Shown here piece by piece: positions 25,295 through 35,504 of a DNA stretch of 64,000 bases. The stretch is taken from contig NZ_JAPDDT010000002.1 of the NCBI RefSeq assembly GCF_025950235.1, positions 62,001 to 126,000 of the forward strand. Reading direction: 5' to 3'. A program made the translations under genes and the position numbers. A model generated the notes under the pieces. The model was given only the letters and a program-made list of their open reading frames with translations. It did no database searches and was not told the origin of the DNA. The DNA comes from Luteolibacter arcticus. GTDB taxonomy: Bacteria > Verrucomicrobiota > Verrucomicrobiia > Verrucomicrobiales > Akkermansiaceae. Position 1 is the stretch's first letter; each line of letters starts with the position of its first letter.

Positions 25295-26194
25295 TCACTC
25301 CATCGCCCGCATGGCGGTGGTGATTTCGAGCAGCTCGGCGGTGATGGCCGCCTGGCGCAGCTTGTTGTATTCGAGCGTGAGTTCCTTGATGAACTTCTTC
25401 GCGTTGTCGGTGGCGCCCTTCATGGCGACCATCCGTGCGGAGTGCTCGGAGGCGCGGCTCTCGACCAGCATCTGATAGACCTGGAAGTTGATGTAGAGCG
25501 GCAGCAGGGTATCGAGCACGGCCTTGCCGCTGGGCTCGAAGAGGTAGTCCTTGGAAAGCGCGGCGGCGTGGTCGGTCTCCTTGACGTTCACGTCCTTGCC
25601 CATGCCCTCGTAGTCTTGCTTCTCGCCGAGATCGGCCGTCGAGATCGGCAGAAGCTGCACGATCACCGGCTCCTGGCGCATCACGTTGACGTAGTTCGAG
25701 AAGGCGACGCTGACCTTGCTGTAGCCGCCTTCGAGGAAGGCCTTGGTCAGGAACTTCGCGATCGGGCGGGCCTCGGCGAAGGGCACCGGGTCGCGCACTT
25801 CGAAATCCGCGATCATGTTGCGACCGGCCTTGGCGAACTGATTGCGCAGCTTGCGGCCCACCGTGACGATGTCGGCATCCTTCGAAATCTCGGCGCGGAT
25901 CTTTTTGCCGAGGTTGGTATTGAGCGCGCCGCAAAGGCCCTTGTCGGTGGAGATGATCAGGATCAGCTCCTTGCCACCTTCCTTCGCCTGGAGAAGCGGG
26001 TGAGCTTCCTCGCCCACGTTCTCCTTCAGATTGACCAGCACCTGGTTCAGCAGGTCCGCGTAGTCGCGACCGGCCAGCGCCTGGTCCTGCGCCTTCTTCA
26101 TCTTGGCGGCGGCGACAAGCTGCATCGCCCGGGTGATCTGGGCGGTGTTCTTGACCGACTTGATGCGCCGGCGGATGTCGCGGAGGTTGGCCAT
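25295..26194 (-). CDS. atpG: F1F0 ATP synthase subunit gamma
   Basis: 299 residues. N-terminal M-A-N-L-R-D-I-R-R-R-I-K-S-V-K-N-T-A-Q-I-T-R-A-M and the C-terminal L-T-L-E-Y-N-K-L-R-Q-A-A-I-T-A-E-L-L-E-I form the two rotor helices of gamma. I-S-T-D-K-G-L-C-G-A-L-N follows near residue 80. It is the central shaft of the motor. The 110-base gap upstream, before atpA, contains long imperfect inverted repeats. Confidence 0.97.
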   Translation of the reverse strand: MANLRDIRRRIKSVKNTAQITRAMQLVAAAKMKKAQDQALAGRDYADLLNQVLVNLKENVGEEAHPLLQAKEGGKELILIISTDKGLCGALNTNLGKKIRAEISKDADIVTVGRKLRNQFAKAGRNMIADFEVRDPVPFAEARPIAKFLTKAFLEGGYSKVSVAFSNYVNVMRQEPVIVQLLPISTADLGEKQDYEGMGKDVNVKETDHAAALSKDYLFEPSGKAVLDTLLPLYINFQVYQMLVESRASEHSARMVAMKGATDNAKKFIKELTLEYNKLRQAAITAELLEITTAMRAME

Positions 26195-26200
26195 TTTTTA

Positions 26201-26303
26201 GATGATTAGGAGATTGAGAGAATTGGGATAATTGGGTGGCTGGAGTCGGGGAGCGGGACGCAATCTGAGACCTAATTTCCCAATCTCCGAATTATCCGAA
26301 TTT
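26201..26303. repeat. Imperfect inverted repeats between atpA and atpG
   Basis: The left part (26201-26236) is built of GATTAGG/GAGATTG/GAATTGGGATAATTGGG steps. The right part (26270-26303) is largely its inverted copy (CCTAATTTCCCAATCTCCGA, then ATTATCCGAATTT). The transcript could fold into a long hairpin in the leader of atpG. No gene is present here. Confidence 0.6.
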
Positions 26304-26304
26304 C

Positions 26305-27846
<1,542 letters not shown>

Positions 27847-27909
27847 GGGACGAGTTTGCTAGTTTTCAGAGTTTCAGTGTTCGGCAAGTGGCGGAGATGC
27901 CGGTGTCTA

Positions 27910-28302
27910 TCAGAATGCTTGGGCGAGGCGGTCGAGACGGCCTTTCACGGTGCCGTCGAAGACATCGTTGCCGATGCGGACCTTGAGTCCCCCGAGAACC
28001 TCGGGAGTGACGCGGTATTCAAAAGTCAGGTCGCTGCCGTACTTCTCGACGAGGCCGGAAACGACGCGCTGCTGCTCCGCACCATCGAGCGGCGCGGCGC
28101 TTTCCACAATCACGTGGCGGCGTGCCAGTTCGAGGCGGACGAGGCGCTTCAGCGCACCGAGAATGCCATGATAGCCGCGCGGCTTCTGGGCCACGATCAT
28201 CTTGATCGCGGTGGAGAACTTGGCCTCGTCAAGACGGCCGCCGGTCTGGCAGAGCCGGAAAATGCGGCGGGCTTCGGCGTTGGCGACCTTGGTGATTTTC
28301 AT
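27910..28302 (-). CDS. atpH: F1F0 ATP synthase subunit delta, unusually short
   Basis: 130 residues from ATG 28302, against about 175-180 for most bacterial delta subunits. The C-terminal V-T-P-E-V-L-G-G-L-K-V-R-I-G-N-D-V-F and D-G-T-V-K-G-R-L-D-R-L are canonical. The N-terminal six-helix bundle that holds the tops of the alpha subunits is shortened by roughly 45 residues. The gap to atpF is only 40 bases, so no missing exon-like piece fits; a different upstream start in the same frame would run into atpF. Confidence 0.9.
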   Translation of the reverse strand: MKITKVANAEARRIFRLCQTGGRLDEAKFSTAIKMIVAQKPRGYHGILGALKRLVRLELARRHVIVESAAPLDGAEQQRVVSGLVEKYGSDLTFEYRVTPEVLGGLKVRIGNDVFDGTVKGRLDRLAQAF

Positions 28303-28325
28303 GACGAGACGGCGGAAGAAATGAA

Positions 28326-28346
28326 TCGAATCAGGATCAGGATCAG
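28326..28346. repeat. ATCAGG triple repeat in the atpH leader
   Basis: Three ATCAGG units (AATCAGGATCAGGATCAGG) lie in the 40-base gap between atpF and atpH, just upstream of the atpH start (downstream in plus-strand coordinates). In the sense strand it reads as repeated CCTGAT. Confidence 0.6.
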
Positions 28347-28888
28347 GCTTCGACCGAAGCGAGCGCTTCCTGGTTGATGCGGGTCTTGTCGTCGGAGGTG
28401 AGGACCTTGCCGGTAACCTGCGCGGTGGTGGCGGTGACGAGGCGGCCGAACTCCTGCTTGAGCTCTGCCTTGATCGCGGCGCGCTCGGCTTGGGCGGCGG
28501 CTTCGGCCTTGGCGAGGATCTGTTGGGCGGAAGCGATGGCTTCCTGCGCCTTCTGCTCGGAAAGGGCGGCGGCGCTGGTCTTGGCCTCATTGATGAGGCG
28601 GGCGGCGTCTTCGTTGGCCTTGGCGATGGCAGCGGCGGTGGTGCGCTCGGAGTCAGCAAGCTGCTGCTCGATCTGCTTGAGCTTCGCTTCGCCGGTGGCG
28701 ATGCGGTTGCGGCGCTCTTCCAGCATCGTCTGGATCGGGCCGAAGGCGAACTTCTTGAGGACGAAGATCACCAGGAAGAAGTTGATCACCTGCGCGATGA
28801 AGAACGGCGCGCTAAGGCCGAAAGTCGTCTGGATGGTTTCAAGAGGGCCCGCTTGCCCGGCAGCGGTTTCCGCGAGGATGGTCATCAT
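28343..28888 (-). CDS. atpF: F1F0 ATP synthase subunit b
   Basis: 181 residues. One membrane segment near the N-terminus (about 28-46, F-F-I-A-Q-V-I-N-F-F-L-V-I-F-V-L) leads into a long Ala/Glu/Lys-rich coiled coil with E-E-R-R-N-R-I near 58-64, the typical dimeric stator stalk. Only one b-type gene is seen. Start could be the second Met codon. Confidence 0.95.
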   Translation of the reverse strand: MMTILAETAAGQAGPLETIQTTFGLSAPFFIAQVINFFLVIFVLKKFAFGPIQTMLEERRNRIATGEAKLKQIEQQLADSERTTAAAIAKANEDAARLINEAKTSAAALSEQKAQEAIASAQQILAKAEAAAQAERAAIKAELKQEFGRLVTATTAQVTGKVLTSDDKTRINQEALASVEA

Positions 28889-28961
28889 GGCAGGTTGGAG
28901 ATCGGAGATTGAAGAGGAAGTGCCGCGCGCACCCTTTCAGATGCGCGCGGCAGAAACAGGA

Positions 28962-29162
28962 TCACATACCGCTGACAGCGAAGGCGGTAAGGATGAAGAT
29001 ACCTTCGATAAGCGCGGCCAGAATGATCGAGAGAACCAGGATCGGGGTGGCTGCACCCGGGTTGCGACCGGTCGCTTCCGCGGCCTTGGAGCCGAGAATG
29101 CCGATGCCGATGCCACCGCCGATAGCGGCGAAGGCGACTGCGAATGCTTTGCTGAATACCAT
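28962..29162 (-). CDS. atpE: F1F0 ATP synthase subunit c
   Basis: 66 residues, a two-helix hairpin. Helix 1 has the G-G-G-I-G-I-G packing repeat (15-21), the loop holds R-N-P, and helix 2 carries the ion-binding Glu53 in A-A-L-I-E-G-I-F. The residue after Glu is Gly, not Ser/Thr, and the Na+-type Gln is absent from helix 1, so a proton ring is expected. Confidence 0.96.
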   Translation of the reverse strand: MVFSKAFAVAFAAIGGGIGIGILGSKAAEATGRNPGAATPILVLSIILAALIEGIFILTAFAVSGM

Positions 29163-29233
29163 TGTCTTGTTGCGTTTAGTTGGGGTTTCCGGCGGCTCCC
29201 ACGGTCTTTGCCATGGTCAAACCGTCGAAATCT

Positions 29234-30109
29234 TTAGTGGTGCCCTTCTTCGGCGTGATCGTCGCCGTGGTCGCAGATGAGCTTGAGGAAAATCGCGCAG
29301 AGCAGGGTGAAGACGAGTGCCTGGACGAAGCCGACGAGCAGCTCCATGAAGTAGAACGGAAGCGCTGGCAGGAAGGCGAGGCTCTTGGGAACCAAGGCCA
29401 TCAGCGCTTCGAGCGTCTGCTCGCCGCCGTAGATGTTACCCAGAAGACGGAAGGTGAGGGCGACCGGGCGGATCGCGATGGAGATCACTTCCAGCACGCC
29501 GACGAAGAGGAAGATGGGGACCATCATCGCGAGCATGATGCCCTTGAAGGTGCCCTTCGGTGCGAAGATGTGGGCGGCGAAACCTTTGATGCCATTCTCC
29601 GTGATCGCCCAGTAGAACCAGAGGATCGCGAAGGTGAAGGACATCGCGGCAGTCATGTTGATGTCAGCATTGGCACCACGCAGAAGCGGGGCAACCATGT
29701 GACCATGAGAGTCTTTCCATCCCACGGTGCCGACGCCGGGGATGAGGCCCATGTAGTTATTCACCAGGATGAAGAAGAAGACCGAGCCGAAGAACCAGAA
29801 GGTCCGGGTGGCAAGGTGCGCGCCCATCAGGCTGGAAAGGAATTCGTAGAGCGACTGGACCGCCCACTCGGCGAAGTTCTGCAGGCCTTGTGGGACCAAC
29901 GTCATCTTCTTGGTCGCGATGCGAGCAAAGAGGACGATCACGCCCACGGCGAGCCAGACCATCACCATCGAATTGTTGATGGGCAGCGAGTCGCTCAGAC
30001 GTGGGGCGTTGAGCGGCAGGGCATGATGACCACCACCTTCAGCGGCGAGAGCCGGCACCGCTCCACAGAGGAGCGCGAACAGGGTTGGGATGAGCGGGCG
30101 TCGGAACAT
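29234..30109 (-). CDS. atpB: F1F0 ATP synthase subunit a, with N-terminal signal-like segment
   Basis: 291 residues from ATG 30109; the frame is open 21 codons further but that part is not family-like. The N-terminus (M-F-R-R-P-L-I-P-T-L-F-A-L-L-C-G-A) looks like a cleavable signal peptide, followed by a His-rich stretch. The essential Arg is in L-T-F-R-L-L-G-N-I-Y-G-G, and the last helices have Q-A-L-V-F-T-L-L. It forms the proton half-channels. First gene of the operon; a TTGTGAAA palindrome lies 71 bases upstream. Confidence 0.96.
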   Translation of the reverse strand: MFRRPLIPTLFALLCGAVPALAAEGGGHHALPLNAPRLSDSLPINNSMVMVWLAVGVIVLFARIATKKMTLVPQGLQNFAEWAVQSLYEFLSSLMGAHLATRTFWFFGSVFFFILVNNYMGLIPGVGTVGWKDSHGHMVAPLLRGANADINMTAAMSFTFAILWFYWAITENGIKGFAAHIFAPKGTFKGIMLAMMVPIFLFVGVLEVISIAIRPVALTFRLLGNIYGGEQTLEALMALVPKSLAFLPALPFYFMELLVGFVQALVFTLLCAIFLKLICDHGDDHAEEGHH

Positions 30110-30179
30110 GCCAGAGGCGCGTTTTGGCGGAAACGCGCGCGGGCTGTAACAAAGGGTTTTGTAACGGCGCAAGAGCTAT

Positions 30180-30208
30180 TTGTGAAAAATTTCACAAGCT
30201 CTGTGAAA
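30180..30208. promoter_or_regulatory. TTGTGAAA palindrome upstream of the atp operon
   Basis: TTGTGAAA-AA-TTTCACAA (30180-30197) is a perfect 8-bp dyad, and a third half-site TGTGAAA follows at 30202-30208. It lies in the 127-base gap upstream of atpB and looks like an operator for a dimeric regulator. The regulator is not identified; CRP/FNR-type half-sites are similar but not identical. Confidence 0.5.
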
Positions 30209-30236
30209 CTTTGGTTTCGTGGGGGTTACGATTGCT

Positions 30237-31583
30237 TCAAAGGGCGCTCCTGCTGGCATGCAAAACGAGCTCCGCACGGGTTCCCGAAACGATTTCGTCC
30301 TTCCCCACGCCGCAGGCCGCTACCACGCGAAATCCTTGAGCCAGAGCCTGGGAGATCAGCTCCTCTGCGGGCAAGCAGAGACGGCCGCCGCTCTCCACCA
30401 GGGAAAAGGCGAGTCCACCCGCGCCATGATAGGCACGGTAGATGACTTCGGTGCAGACCAGCCGGTCGGAATTTCGGAAATCGAAAACGAAATCGTACGG
30501 CTTGCCCTCATGTCGCATCCCCCGTGCCAGCGATGTCGCGATGTCGCTCGAGGGGAGTGGCGGGCGGAGCACGACGAAGGCGTCGACCTGGAGGGTGTCG
30601 GTGGCGGGCCGGAAGCGGACCCCGTCCTTTTTCGCCTCCAGGAAGACCACCGGGTCGCCGGCCCCCTCGGAAATTTCCAGGCCGAGGGCGGTCCGCTGGG
30701 ATGCGTCGCCGATGTAGAACGCGGCATGCGGCCAGTGACCCGGGAGGAAGAGATTGCTCATCGCGTCATCGTGACGGGTGACGAACACATCGCCGGGTCG
30801 GGCCAGCCGCAGGATTTTCTCGCGGAGTTCGGGCGTCACCCGCTTCGGCGCACCGGCCGGCTTCACTCCCGGCTGCCGCAATTCGGAGATCGCGCGGCCG
30901 GACCATTCGAAGACGCCGAAGATCGATTGCTTCCACGCTGAACGGTGACGACGCAGGAACGAATGCCAGCCGTACGCCAGGCGGCGGCGCATGATGTCCC
31001 GCTTGCGGCACTCGATCCTCTCCTTCTCCTCTTCTAACAGCGCGATCGCTTCCGCGAGCTCCGGATCAGACACCAGCTCCACGATGGTACTACGATGTTT
31101 CTCGTAGAAAGCGGCAGCCTCGCGGAACTGCAGCAGGCGGAGCGGATCGGTGGTGGCGCGGAACAGGAACGTGAAGGTCTTCCGCGGAATCCCGTGAAGT
31201 ATCGAGGGTTCGTCGAGTTTCTTGGCCAGCAGCGGATTCACACCGGCCAGGCCCGCAAGGCCGCGCGCTTGCCGCAACAGCAAGCAAGCCGCGGCGAAAG
31301 CCACGGCAAAGGCCGGCAGTTGCTTCTCCCAGCCGCCCTTCGCCGGCGAGCAGGCGTTCTCCAGCTCCGCCAGCGTGGAGAGCAGCGCACCGCGCACGCC
31401 CAAGTACTGCGCGTATCGTACTCGGATTACCTCGTCCTCGTCCGGGGTGAAGTAGCCCCGCGCCACGGCCGCGGTGAGGAATGGCAACTCGATCCCCGCG
31501 CGTGCGGCCGGTGCGGCACCGGCAACGGTGCGTGCCCCCTCGCGAACGAGGGTGTCGCAACTGCGTTGACAGTCTTCATTCAT
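30237..31583 (-). CDS. YiiX/YaeF-like permuted NlpC/P60 cysteine hydrolase (C92-type)
   Basis: 448 residues. The C-terminal 220 residues match the permuted papain-like fold: G-D-V-F-V-T-R-H-D-D ... F-L-P-G-H-W-P-H-A-A-F-Y-I-G, with the catalytic His, and later L-V-C-T-E-V-I-Y-R-A-Y with the catalytic Cys. Family members act on amide bonds in lipids, peptides or cell wall. The N-terminal 220 residues are helical with no signal peptide and no recognised domain, so this may be a two-domain protein. It lies upstream of the atp operon on the same strand but separated by a likely promoter. Confidence 0.8.
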   Translation of the reverse strand: MNEDCQRSCDTLVREGARTVAGAAPAARAGIELPFLTAAVARGYFTPDEDEVIRVRYAQYLGVRGALLSTLAELENACSPAKGGWEKQLPAFAVAFAAACLLLRQARGLAGLAGVNPLLAKKLDEPSILHGIPRKTFTFLFRATTDPLRLLQFREAAAFYEKHRSTIVELVSDPELAEAIALLEEEKERIECRKRDIMRRRLAYGWHSFLRRHRSAWKQSIFGVFEWSGRAISELRQPGVKPAGAPKRVTPELREKILRLARPGDVFVTRHDDAMSNLFLPGHWPHAAFYIGDASQRTALGLEISEGAGDPVVFLEAKKDGVRFRPATDTLQVDAFVVLRPPLPSSDIATSLARGMRHEGKPYDFVFDFRNSDRLVCTEVIYRAYHGAGGLAFSLVESGGRLCLPAEELISQALAQGFRVVAACGVGKDEIVSGTRAELVLHASRSAL

Positions 31584-31744
31584 CTGGTGCGCATCATTCC
31601 ATGTACGATGTCCATCGTAAAGAGCCGCCAGCCGCAGGGGTGCTGGACAGCCGCCAGCCCCCGTGGCTCTAGGCGCGGGAAGGAATTTCGCTGTTGTATT
31701 TTAGCTTGCCAAAGGACGGGGCCGCACGCAATACCGTCGTCGCC

Positions 31745-32020
31745 ATGAACAAAGCTGAACTTGTTGAATCCATCCAGAAAGCCCTCGGCAAAGACGCCAC
31801 CAAGCGCGCCGCCGAAGACGCTCTTGCCGCCGTCCTCGGTTCCATCGAGAAGGGTGTCAAGAAGGACAAGAAGGTCCAGATCATCGGCTTCGGAACCTTT
31901 GAAGTGAAGAAGCGCGCCGCCCGCCAGGGCCGTAATCCGAAGACCGGCGAAGCGATGAAGATCGCAGCGTCCAAGTCGGTGGGCTTCAAGGCTTCCTCGA
32001 CGCTGAAGGCCGGCCTCTGA
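31745..32020 (+). CDS. HU-family DNA-binding protein
   Basis: 91 residues from ATG 31745; the M-N-K-A-E-L-V-E start decides it. Standard HU/IHF features: I-I-G-F-G-T-F-E-V near 44-52, then R-N-P-K-T-G-E, the arm tip with the DNA-intercalating Pro. It bends and compacts DNA. The gene is single, with its own strong terminator. Its leader has two AGCCGCCAGCC copies (31623-31633 and 31651-31661) inside a possible AGAGCC/GGCTCT hairpin. Confidence 0.96.
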   Translation: MNKAELVESIQKALGKDATKRAAEDALAAVLGSIEKGVKKDKKVQIIGFGTFEVKKRAARQGRNPKTGEAMKIAASKSVGFKASSTLKAGL

Positions 32021-32084
32021 TTGACTTCGTTGCGAGCGCCGCTTCCGCGAGGAACCGGCGCCATTCCACCCAAAATCCAAAAAT

Positions 32085-32121
32085 AACGACCCCGGCCGAT
32101 CCGCCGGGGTTGTTGTTTTTT
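32085..32121 (+). terminator. Terminator of the HU gene
   Basis: AACGACCCCGGC and GCCGGGGTTGTT pair (one G-U) around a CGATCC loop, followed by a T-run. It lies 64 bases after the HU stop codon and 25 bases before the next start. Confidence 0.88.
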
Positions 32122-32145
32122 CAAGAATCACTTTCAGCACGGATC

Positions 32146-32823
32146 ATGAAACCGCGCATCACCCTCGCCGAAACCACCTTGCCGGACGGTACCGTGCTCG
32201 GCCTCCACGAGCACGACGGCCGCCACTACATCCAGCACGGCACCGTCCAACTCGCAGGCCCCGCGACCCGCGTCAGCGAACGCGAACTCGGCCGGATCGC
32301 CAGCGCCCCGTTCAAGCCCGCCCGCCAGCCGAAGGTGTGGATCGTCGGCCTCGGGCTCGGTGAAGTGCTCGCCGGTGCGATGGAAAGCCTGCCGCAGAAG
32401 CGCGGCACGTTTCACATCGCGGAAGGCTGGCCAGTGATCGTCCAGTGGCACCGCGAATTTTTCCCTGATGGCCCCTCGCTGAAGGACTCCCGCGTCGAGA
32501 TCCACACGGATCCCGGCCCGGCGGGCTTGCACGGCTTCAATGGTGACCTGCACGCCGTGCTCATCCACGCCGATACCTCGCCGCTCAACAACCGGCAACG
32601 CGGGCTTCATGAGGACCCCCGCTGGCTCGCCGCCGCTCATGGCGCGCTGCAGGCTGGCGGTTTGTTAGGCATCGCCTCGTCGCGGCCGGTGCCAGACATC
32701 GAACGCAAACTAAGCCGCGCCGGTTTTGAGACCGTACGTCATGAGATCGACGCCTCGCCGAATGCCCGCCGTCCGCGCCGCCATTTCCTTTGGCTTGCGC
32801 GAAAAGGCAAATCCGACGATTGA
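32146..32823 (+). CDS. Spermidine-synthase-like protein
   Basis: 225 residues from ATG 32146. The fold is that of polyamine aminopropyltransferases: an N-terminal beta region (L-H-E-H-D-G-R-H-Y-I-Q), then a Rossmann start V-W-I-V-G-L-G-L-G-E and a later L-H-A-V-L-I-H-A-D. The usual G-G-G-D-G motif is replaced by G-L-G-L-G-E, and the catalytic Asp is not obvious. It may act as a methyltransferase-like relative rather than a true spermidine synthase. It is 21 bases before the HlyD-like gene and likely cotranscribed. Confidence 0.7.
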   Translation: MKPRITLAETTLPDGTVLGLHEHDGRHYIQHGTVQLAGPATRVSERELGRIASAPFKPARQPKVWIVGLGLGEVLAGAMESLPQKRGTFHIAEGWPVIVQWHREFFPDGPSLKDSRVEIHTDPGPAGLHGFNGDLHAVLIHADTSPLNNRQRGLHEDPRWLAAAHGALQAGGLLGIASSRPVPDIERKLSRAGFETVRHEIDASPNARRPRRHFLWLARKGKSDD

Positions 32824-32844
32824 GTCCGCTAATTCCCGCGCCCG

Positions 32845-34260
32845 ATGAAATACCTGTCCCTCCTCGCAGCCTCGCTCGCCGCGGCCCCCGCCGCCGAGAT
32901 CACTGTCGAAACCAAGCCGTTCCGCATCGAAAGAAGTTTCGCCGCGACGCTTCTTCCGGCCAAGCCACACCTCATCGCAATCGACCCCGAGGGCTGGGGG
33001 GACTTCACCATCGAGACCATCCTTCCTCACGGCAGCGCCGTGAAGAAAGGCGACGTGCTCGTGAAGTTCGATCGCGAGTCCTATGACCGGAAGCTCGAGG
33101 ACACCCGCCGCGCGGTGCAGGCACAGGCCTTGAGCCTCGCCAGCCAGGAACTCGCATTCCTGAAACTGGAAGAGGAGACAACCCTGAAACTGGCGAGCGC
33201 GAAGCGGGCCCAACGCGTGGCCGCCGAGGAACTCGCCTACTACACCGCCACCGGCCGCAAGACGCAGGAGGAAGAAGCGGCGGACAATCTTGAATCCGCC
33301 AAGCGCCGTCTGGAAGCCGCGCAAGAAGAACTCAAGCAACTCCGCATGATGTACGATGCGGACGATCTCACCGAGCAAACCGAGGAGATCATTCTGAAGC
33401 GTCAGGAGTTCGCGGTGAAGTCCTCTGAACTCGATCTGAAGCACGCCGAACTTTACACGAAGCGCACGCTCGACGTGCTGTTGCCGCGCAAGGCCGAGGG
33501 TCTTGACTCCGACGCCAAGAGCACCTCCATCGAGTTGGAGAAGGCCGAGAAGAATCTTCCGCGAGCACTTGAGAGTGCACGCCTTGACCTTGATGCCGGT
33601 CGCATCGGTGCCGCCCGCAGCAAGCAGGATCTCGCCGAAATGGAGAAGGATGGTGCCTTGCTCGAGCTCAAGGCTCCGGCCGATGGGATCTTCTATCATG
33701 GTTCGCTGGATGAAGGCCGCTGGTCGCTCGGCGAGCTCGCCAAGTTGCTGGTGAAGGGTGGCAAGGTTCCCTTCATCCGTCCCTTCGCATCCGTCGTCCC
33801 GGTGGAACCAGACCTGCGTCTGGTCGCCCACGTCGATGAAGCGACCGCACGCACGTTGCGCAAGCCGCTGAAAGGCAGCCTGACCGCTGCCGGTCGTGAG
33901 GACGTCGCGCTTACCGCCACTTTGGAAGAAGTCGCCACGCTTCCCGCCGCCGATGGGAAGTATCGCATCGACCTGACGCCCGAGTGGCCGGAGGACGAGA
34001 AGCTCGAGTTTCCCGCCGACCTCGAGGTCGCCGCCGGCATGAATTTCGACTGCCGCTTCATCGTTCACCAGAACGACCAAACGATCACACTGCCCGCAAA
34101 AGCCCTGCAACCCGCGGCCGGCGGAACCTGGACGGTCCAAGTCAAGATGGCCGATGGCAAGGGTGAGTCACGCGTGGTCACCCGTGGCCGGGTTTCCGGC
34201 GACAAGGTAGAGATCACCAGCGGCTTGGAAAACGGACAAGTGATCGTCGTGCCCGACTAA
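32845..34260 (+). CDS. HlyD-like periplasmic adaptor protein
   Basis: 471 residues. Short signal peptide, then a biotinyl-lipoyl-like half (I-L-P-H-G-S-A-V-K-K-G-D-V-L-V-K-F-D), a coiled-coil hairpin rich in Glu/Lys/Ala (about 85-260), the second lipoyl half (L-K-A-P-A-D-G-I-F-Y-H-G) and a beta-barrel region. This is the domain order of membrane-fusion proteins that join inner-membrane pumps to outer-membrane channels. No pump or TolC-like gene is in the window. It is followed 5 bases later by a terpene-cyclase-fold gene. Confidence 0.82.
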   Translation: MKYLSLLAASLAAAPAAEITVETKPFRIERSFAATLLPAKPHLIAIDPEGWGDFTIETILPHGSAVKKGDVLVKFDRESYDRKLEDTRRAVQAQALSLASQELAFLKLEEETTLKLASAKRAQRVAAEELAYYTATGRKTQEEEAADNLESAKRRLEAAQEELKQLRMMYDADDLTEQTEEIILKRQEFAVKSSELDLKHAELYTKRTLDVLLPRKAEGLDSDAKSTSIELEKAEKNLPRALESARLDLDAGRIGAARSKQDLAEMEKDGALLELKAPADGIFYHGSLDEGRWSLGELAKLLVKGGKVPFIRPFASVVPVEPDLRLVAHVDEATARTLRKPLKGSLTAAGREDVALTATLEEVATLPAADGKYRIDLTPEWPEDEKLEFPADLEVAAGMNFDCRFIVHQNDQTITLPAKALQPAAGGTWTVQVKMADGKGESRVVTRGRVSGDKVEITSGLENGQVIVVPD

Positions 34261-34265
34261 CAGCC

Positions 34266-35420
34266 GTGAAGCACATCCTCTTAGCTCTCGTTGCCACCGC
34301 CTCGGCGATCGTCGCCCAGGAGAAGCCGGAGGCGGAGGTGAATCCGTCAACCATCGCCGCCTCGATCCGGCGCGGTGTCGACTTCCTCATCGAGGACCAA
34401 AATGAAAACGGCTCCTGGGGTGGCGCGACGAGGACCAAGGGACTGAATATTTACGCGCCGCTGCCCGGTGCGCATCATGCCTTTCGTGCCGGGGCCAGCG
34501 GGCTCGCGCTTTCCGGACTCATCGACAGCGGGGACACGCGGCCCGAGACCCTGGCTGCGATTGCCAAGGGCGGAGCCTGGATGGAGGCCGAGCTGCCGAA
34601 GCTCCGCCGTGCCGACCAGACCACAACCTACAACGCGTGGGGCCATGCCTACGGCATGCGGGCATTGACCCGGCTCTATCAGACCGCGAAGGACGATGCC
34701 GCGAAGGAGAAGTGGAAGCGACTCGCCCAGGAGCAGTCCGACCTGGCCAACCGCTACATGGATCTCAATGGCGGCTGGGGATACCTCGATATCTACGACG
34801 GTCTCGCCACGCAGAAGCCGACGGGCATCACCACGTGTTTTACTACGGCCACCGTACTTCTGGCCATGCGCGAGGCGCGCGACGTGATGGGGATCAAGCT
34901 CGACGAGAAGATCGTGAAGGCATCGCTCGCCAGCATCGAGCGCCAGCGAACGCCGGACTTCTCGTACGTCTATTCGCACAGCCACATCTACCGTCCACGC
35001 GTGCCGATCAACCGGCCTGCCGGTTCGCTTGCCCGCAGCCAGGCGTGCAATGCCACGCTGCGTGCCTTTGGCGAGGTGAAGGTGACCGATGCCATCGTGG
35101 ACGAATGGGCGAACCGCTTCATCGAGCGCGAGGGTTTTCTCAGCATCGGTCGCAAGCGTCCGGTTCCACACGAGACGCACTTCCAAATCTCCGGCTACTT
35201 TTACTACTACGGCATCTTCTACTTCACCGAGTCGGTTGAATTCCTGCCCCCGGCCCAGCAGCCGGCGCATGCGGCGAAGCTCGCGAAGGTCATCCTGCAC
35301 CGTCAGGAAAAGGACGGCTCATGGTGGGACTATCCGCTCTACGACTACCACCAGCCCTACGGCACCGGCTACTCGCTGATGGCGCTGTCGTGGTGCCGGG
35401 AAAAGCTGAAGCCGCAATAG
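34266..35420 (+). CDS. Exported prenyltransferase/squalene-oxidase-repeat protein
   Basis: 384 residues from a GTG start 5 bases after the adaptor gene. Signal peptide M-K-H-I-L-L-A-L-V-A-T-A. The body has alpha/alpha-toroid repeats: G-V-D-F-L-I-E-D-Q-N-E-N-G-S-W-G, later L-N-G-G-W-G-Y and K-D-G-S-W-W-D-Y-P, the Gly-Ser-Trp repeat of the family. The catalytic Asp motif of terpene cyclases (DxDD) is not seen, so it is more likely a binding or scaffold protein. Such exported toroid proteins are frequent in Planctomycetes and Verrucomicrobia. Confidence 0.8.
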   Translation: MKHILLALVATASAIVAQEKPEAEVNPSTIAASIRRGVDFLIEDQNENGSWGGATRTKGLNIYAPLPGAHHAFRAGASGLALSGLIDSGDTRPETLAAIAKGGAWMEAELPKLRRADQTTTYNAWGHAYGMRALTRLYQTAKDDAAKEKWKRLAQEQSDLANRYMDLNGGWGYLDIYDGLATQKPTGITTCFTTATVLLAMREARDVMGIKLDEKIVKASLASIERQRTPDFSYVYSHSHIYRPRVPINRPAGSLARSQACNATLRAFGEVKVTDAIVDEWANRFIEREGFLSIGRKRPVPHETHFQISGYFYYYGIFYFTESVEFLPPAQQPAHAAKLAKVILHRQEKDGSWWDYPLYDYHQPYGTGYSLMALSWCREKLKPQ

Positions 35421-35504
35421 CAGGCTGCGGTAAGCAAGCTCCACTGGAAGCGTCGCAAGCACTTGCCCGAGATTGGGATCCTCTGCCCTGTTAGCCTCCG
35501 CGGC

